Source: Bdellovibrionales bacterium | GTDB taxonomy: Bacteria; Bdellovibrionota; UBA2361; JAGRAS01 | Assembly (NCBI GenBank): GCA_020434465.1 | Contig: JAGRAS010000042.1 | Span: forward strand, 1-9,411 | Reading direction: 5' to 3' | Length of the DNA stretch: 9,411 nt | Part shown: positions 6,520 through 9,411 of the stretch, in pieces | Position numbering within the stretch: the stretch's first letter is position 1 | Layout: each line of letters starts with the position of its first letter | Made by a program: the position numbers and the translations under genes | The notes under the pieces: generated by a model | The model's database searches: none | The model's input: the letters and a program-made list of their open reading frames with translations, nothing else | What the model was told of the DNA's origin: nothing

Positions 6520-8234
6520 TAAAGGTCTCGGGCGTTCCCTTTTTTCTTTGCCGGCATTTTCGCTCTTTAGCTGATTTGCCTGAAATTGAATACCAAGAGG
6601 GGTTACCCACTGACAATGCAAGATTGCTAAGGGAAGGGGAGTTAGATCTTGCGTTGATTCCTTCAGACGAATTCGCAGCAGATGGTGGTTATTTTGGTCT
6701 TGATTATGGTTTGGGTAGTAAACAGCGTACAGATTGTTTGTTTCTTTGTTCAAATAGCCCCGCTGAGAACTTAGAAAAAGTATATGCGCCAAATGGTTTA
6801 AGTTCTACATTATTGTTGTTTACATTCTTACTTAAACGTAGATGGTCAAATAGCCCGCGAATTGTAAGTTCGAGATTTAAAAGAACTCAAGATGATATTG
6901 GGCCGCGGGAAGGTGTGCTTATTAGATGTGAAGGTCCAAAGGAAAAAATTACAGGTTTTAAATATCAATACGACTTAGGTTATGAGTGGTATTCTCTTAC
7001 AAAAATTCCTTTCATTTATCTTATTTGGTCAGCAAGGCCTGGGCGCTTAAATGCTGAACAGCTTAAAATGTTTCATAAGGCATTACATAAGTGTGTTAAA
7101 ACTGGGATTGAGGTTGCTAAAGCAAATTCTGAGGTTTTTGACTGTACTACTGCAGAAGTAGAGAAGTTTTTTGTTAATAATTTTTTGTTTTCTTTTAATG
7201 ATGAAGTTCAACAAGATTTAACAAAACAATTTGAGATTTGTGCGGATCAAAAACTTATTCCAAAAATGGAATATGATAGAGCCTTTATTACTATGCTTGC
7301 ACAAGAACCTAGTTATACTGGCTCTAGACATGAAGATGATATAGTTCATTCTATGCTTTGCGGGAACAGGCTTTCAATGCAAGACGCAAGAGTTCTTTTA
7401 AACTCTACAAATGTTCCCCAACTACTTGCCGTTGCATCAACTAAAACATTAAATTTTGTGCCTAGAATTTCTTTAAGGCTTAGCTTAACCCCAATGGAGT
7501 TGGAAGGTATTCTTGACGACAAAGATAGTGTTTGTGATATAAATAGATATTCTTTCGATAGGGTTTGTATTGATAGTTCTAAGTCTGAGAATGATTTAAA
7601 ATATTTCGAGAACTTGATTGTTAAAGCGTCTCAGAATCTTACATTTCCAATAGAGTGCTTTTCGACTCATTCTTTATTACAAAAAGTTAGGCATGAAGGT
7701 TTATCACTAGCAGAAAGTGCAAGTCGTTTAGCAGCTTGTGGCTTACATTCTGTTGGTCCAGATAGTGAAATGCCTTACACACAATTTAGTGCTGAGAGAT
7801 ATAATATTTCAATAGATGAGTTGTTAAGAACTCATAAATGGCTTCAGTCATATAATATTTTTACTTATTGCTGTGTACCGGGAAATCAGGCCTTAAGTAA
7901 AGATGAGCTTGTTTCCCATCTTCATCAATTAAGAACATTACAGGATTTCACCCGGGGATCCAGATGGCTAATAATCGAGCCATATAGAAAAGAATCATTA
8001 GAATTAAAATTTCTAAAGAAAAGCGCAGTTTCAGCTTTGTTTATGGACAATATTAGTTCAACAGCGATTTATTTGCGGGATAGTTCAAAGTTAGCATCCT
8101 GCATACAACTTGCTTGTTTTGTAAATGAAATCTTTTTAGAGACAGATCTTGCCTCTTTAGAAAACGATATTTCTGAAAAAGAACATTTTTCTAATTTTAT
8201 TGACACAGAACTAAGTCAGCGAGTTATTGCTTAA
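6516..8234 (+). CDS. MqnA-like / degenerate MqnC-like fusion protein
   Basis: A 572-residue two-part protein. Residues 1 to about 249 resemble MqnA, the chorismate dehydratase that opens the futalosine route to menaquinone (a periplasmic-binding-protein fold): LLREGELDLALIPSDEFA (37-54), LSSTLLLFTFLLKRRW (95-110), YDLGYEWYSLTKIPFIYLIW (152-171), and the closing FFVNNFLFSFNDEVQQDL helices. The family's YLN near the N-terminus reads FFL (9-11), so the conserved catalytic-site Asn seems lost. Residues about 270-572 resemble MqnC/MqnE: IVHSMLCGNRLSMQDARVLL (276-295), the FPIECFSTHSLLQKVRHEGL strand (377-396), ASRLAACGLHSVGPDSEMPY (402-421), LRTLQDFTRGSRWLIIEPYR (472-491) and AVSALFMDN (504-512). 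No CX3CX2C follows residue 300, so this half also lacks a radical-SAM cluster. MqnA and MqnC are normally separate proteins. GGAG at 6504-6507 lies eight bases before the ATG, which overlaps the upstream stop, so translation is coupled. The reading frame is clean for 1.7 kb. Confidence 0.78.
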   Translation: MIKVSGVPFFLCRHFRSLADLPEIEYQEGLPTDNARLLREGELDLALIPSDEFAADGGYFGLDYGLGSKQRTDCLFLCSNSPAENLEKVYAPNGLSSTLLLFTFLLKRRWSNSPRIVSSRFKRTQDDIGPREGVLIRCEGPKEKITGFKYQYDLGYEWYSLTKIPFIYLIWSARPGRLNAEQLKMFHKALHKCVKTGIEVAKANSEVFDCTTAEVEKFFVNNFLFSFNDEVQQDLTKQFEICADQKLIPKMEYDRAFITMLAQEPSYTGSRHEDDIVHSMLCGNRLSMQDARVLLNSTNVPQLLAVASTKTLNFVPRISLRLSLTPMELEGILDDKDSVCDINRYSFDRVCIDSSKSENDLKYFENLIVKASQNLTFPIECFSTHSLLQKVRHEGLSLAESASRLAACGLHSVGPDSEMPYTQFSAERYNISIDELLRTHKWLQSYNIFTYCCVPGNQALSKDELVSHLHQLRTLQDFTRGSRWLIIEPYRKESLELKFLKKSAVSALFMDNISSTAIYLRDSSKLASCIQLACFVNEIFLETDLASLENDISEKEHFSNFIDTELSQRVIA

Positions 8235-8506
8235 GCAGCTTGATCTTTTGTTGATTCATCATTAAAAATTAACATTTCCTCATATTCTGAGTGAAAATAA
8301 TTTTCTTGAATTTTCTCAACGATGTTAAGGGCAGTTTGTACTTTTTGAGCAGGCGCTAGGATTCTGTAACCCGCAGCTTGTAAATTTCCATCAGAGATTT
8401 CAACATGCTCCAAAATAGCTTCAATTGAGTTAGACTCAAGCTTGTTAATAATAGTTTGTGCTAAAGCTTCATCCGTTGTTGTTGTTAGCACTAGATAACT
8501 TACCAT
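8231..8506 (-). CDS. Small DUF2007-like protein
   Basis: A 91-residue acidic protein beginning MVSYLVLTTTTDEALAQTII, with an alternating strand-helix-strand pattern: helix through INKLESNSIEAIL, strand near GYRILAPAQ, then helix QTALNIVEKI. This resembles the DUF2007 (putative prokaryotic signal-transducing protein, PF09413) fold, a small ferredoxin-like domain whose biochemical role is unknown to me. The last 20 or so residues are an acidic, probably flexible tail. The ATG at 8506-8504 has a good AGGAAAG ribosome site six to ten bases upstream. The stop overlaps the stop of the convergent fusion gene in the palindrome TTAA at 8231-8234. The family call is by eye and moderate; that it is a real gene is better supported, by the ribosome site and the compact fit. 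Confidence 0.72.
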   Translation of the reverse strand: MVSYLVLTTTTDEALAQTIINKLESNSIEAILEHVEISDGNLQAAGYRILAPAQKVQTALNIVEKIQENYFHSEYEEMLIFNDESTKDQAA

Positions 8507-8509
8507 TGC

Positions 8510-8542
8510 TTTCCTACGTATTACTGATTTCCTAAGTATTAC
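8510..8542. repeat. Two tandem 15-base repeats at an 18-base period
   Basis: TTTCCTACGTATTAC at 8510-8524 and TTTCCTAAGTATTAC at 8528-8542 differ at one base. The first copy covers the ribosome binding site of the DUF2007-like gene (its reverse complement supplies AGGAAA). The placement upstream of a start, not inside a gene, suggests either an operator-like pair of sites or a small local duplication. With only two copies no choice can be made. Confidence 0.7.
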
Positions 8543-8571
8543 CCAATTAAATAATTTAAAAGAACGAAGGG

Positions 8572-8577
8572 ATTATA
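8572..8577 (-). promoter_or_regulatory. Possible -10 box (TATAAT) for the DUF2007-like gene
   Basis: On the minus strand a consensus TATAAT (8577-8572) lies about 65 bases before the DUF2007-like start, but no TTGACA-like -35 box stands 16-18 bases upstream of it. On the plus strand TTGACC (8595-8600) is followed 23 bases later by TATATA (8624-8629), a spacing too long for a standard promoter of the kinase gene. The divergent gap of 183 bases is otherwise without recognisable elements. Confidence 0.3.
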
Positions 8578-8689
8578 AGTATATATGAGAAACTTTGACC
8601 AGTCTTAAAAAATACAAAAGAAATATATAACTTAGGGCTTTATTTGTTTGGGCGCTCTAGGATAGCTTATTGTTAAGGGGTTTAAATTA

Positions 8690-9411
8690 ATGGAAAACAA
8701 TAGTCTTTTTCATGTATCACAAGAGTTTAAAGTTGATGCTGAACTTTTATCTGTAGAACAAAATGAAGTAGGTCAGCTAAATGGTACATATGTCTGTAAT
8801 TGGCAAGATGTTAAGAAAGAGAAATTTCGAACAATTTTACAAGAAATCAATCAGTATGTTTTTGTGAAGCCAGAAATATTAGATAAAAACTTTACTATCT
8901 TTTCAAGATTTTACCATTCAGCAAAAACAGCCACCCCAGTAAATCTAAAAATACCTGAATTAATAGAAACAAAAACCGGGCATACCATGATAGTTCTTGA
9001 AGGTTCATATTGGAGAATGCAGAAATATATTGAAAATAGCATTTGTATCGAGAAACCAGAGAGCTTAAAAGAAGTTCTTAGTGCTACTGAAGCTCTTGCT
9101 AGCTTTCATTTAAAATCTTTAAACTTTCCCATTAATAATTTAACTAATCCAATTCCTGGATTTCAAGAAGTTGTTGGTCGTGTAGAGCTTCTGAAAAAGG
9201 CAATGAAAGAAGATTCTGTTTCTAGGGTAAGACTTGTAAAGCCAGAGATAAAATTTATAGAAAATTATATTGATGTAGTTAAAGATTATATGAATCTGTA
9301 CTCTTCATGTCCTCTAAGAGTTACTCACGGGGATCCAAAATTTAATAATTTTTTATTCAATAAGGATACTAGAGAAGCCTTTGCGCTGATAGATTTTGAT
9401 ACTCTTATGCC
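8690..9411 (+). CDS. NahK-like sugar kinase, aminoglycoside phosphotransferase superfamily (cut by window end)
   Basis: The first 240 residues of a kinase in the APH/choline-kinase-like superfamily, closest by eye to N-acetylhexosamine 1-kinase (NahK) and its relatives, which phosphorylate free amino-sugars such as GlcNAc or GalNAc at C1 with ATP. Family marks are GQLNGTYVC (28-36, the NahK G-x-x-N-x-T nucleotide loop), LQEINQYVFVKPEI (50-63, matching the LQRIN-VF-P stretch), YWRMQKYIENS (107-117), the Brenner-type catalytic loop THGDPKFNNFLF (212-223, with His213, Asp215 and Asn220), and the metal-binding IDFDTLMP (234-241) at the very edge. All visible catalytic residues are present. AAGGGG at 8675-8680 lies nine bases before the ATG. 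The C-terminus, perhaps 100 or more residues, is outside the window. It is transcribed away from the DUF2007-like gene. Substrate is not settled by sequence. Confidence 0.87.
   Translation, partial: MENNSLFHVSQEFKVDAELLSVEQNEVGQLNGTYVCNWQDVKKEKFRTILQEINQYVFVKPEILDKNFTIFSRFYHSAKTATPVNLKIPELIETKTGHTMIVLEGSYWRMQKYIENSICIEKPESLKEVLSATEALASFHLKSLNFPINNLTNPIPGFQEVVGRVELLKKAMKEDSVSRVRLVKPEIKFIENYIDVVKDYMNLYSSCPLRVTHGDPKFNNFLFNKDTREAFALIDFDTLM

Noticed and set aside
6457..6792. 111-residue minus-strand open frame over the junction of the two Mqn-like genes
   Set aside because: It lies opposite two frames with clear family patterns, has no ribosome site and no recognisable protein pattern.
5700..7560. 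Frameshift or sequencing error as the cause of the missing radical-SAM cysteines
   Set aside because: Alternate plus-strand frames at both expected motif positions contain stops and no CX3CX2C, and the family pattern stays in one frame before and after each position.

Overview
The window is AT-rich, densely coded bacterial DNA. It carries eight complete protein genes and two partial genes at the edges. No rRNA, tRNA, CRISPR array or insertion sequence was recognised. The organism cannot be named from the sequence. The single-chain class II glycyl-tRNA synthetase, the MeaB-type GTPase, the UbiE/MenG methyltransferase and the relatives of the futalosine (Mqn) menaquinone pathway all indicate a bacterium; the uncultured-lineage flavour is my inference. 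Several genes have weak or no Shine-Dalgarno sequence.

Left half, minus strand. Read from about 4512 down to 513, four genes lie head to tail with gaps of 19, 13 and 2 bases and look like one operon: a multi-spanning membrane protein (a possible degenerate UbiA/MenA-type prenyltransferase), a secreted or periplasmic TPR protein, glycyl-tRNA synthetase, and a MeaB/ArgK GTPase. After a 122-base gap comes the N-terminal part of a membrane-anchored sensor histidine kinase, cut by the window start.

Middle, plus strand. An intact UbiE/MenG quinone methyltransferase starts divergently, 59 bases from the membrane-protein gene. After a 205-base gap with terminator-like hairpins come two translationally coupled genes (ATGA overlap) that are the most interesting part of the window. 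The first looks like a radical-SAM futalosine-pathway enzyme (MqnE/MqnC type) without the CX3CX2C iron-sulfur motif. The second is an apparent fusion of an MqnA-like domain and an MqnC/MqnE-like domain. It also lacks the cluster cysteines, and the family asparagine near the MqnA N-terminus appears to be replaced. Both frames are long and open, so they look like maintained proteins rather than decaying pseudogenes. A 'shadow' menaquinone locus of catalytically altered paralogues beside a real menaquinone methyltransferase is the main candidate for an undescribed system.

Right end. A small DUF2007-like gene (minus strand) converges on the fusion gene, the stop codons overlapping in a TTAA. Upstream of it lies an 18-base tandem repeat covering its ribosome binding site. 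A NahK-like sugar kinase of the aminoglycoside phosphotransferase superfamily then runs off the end on the plus strand.
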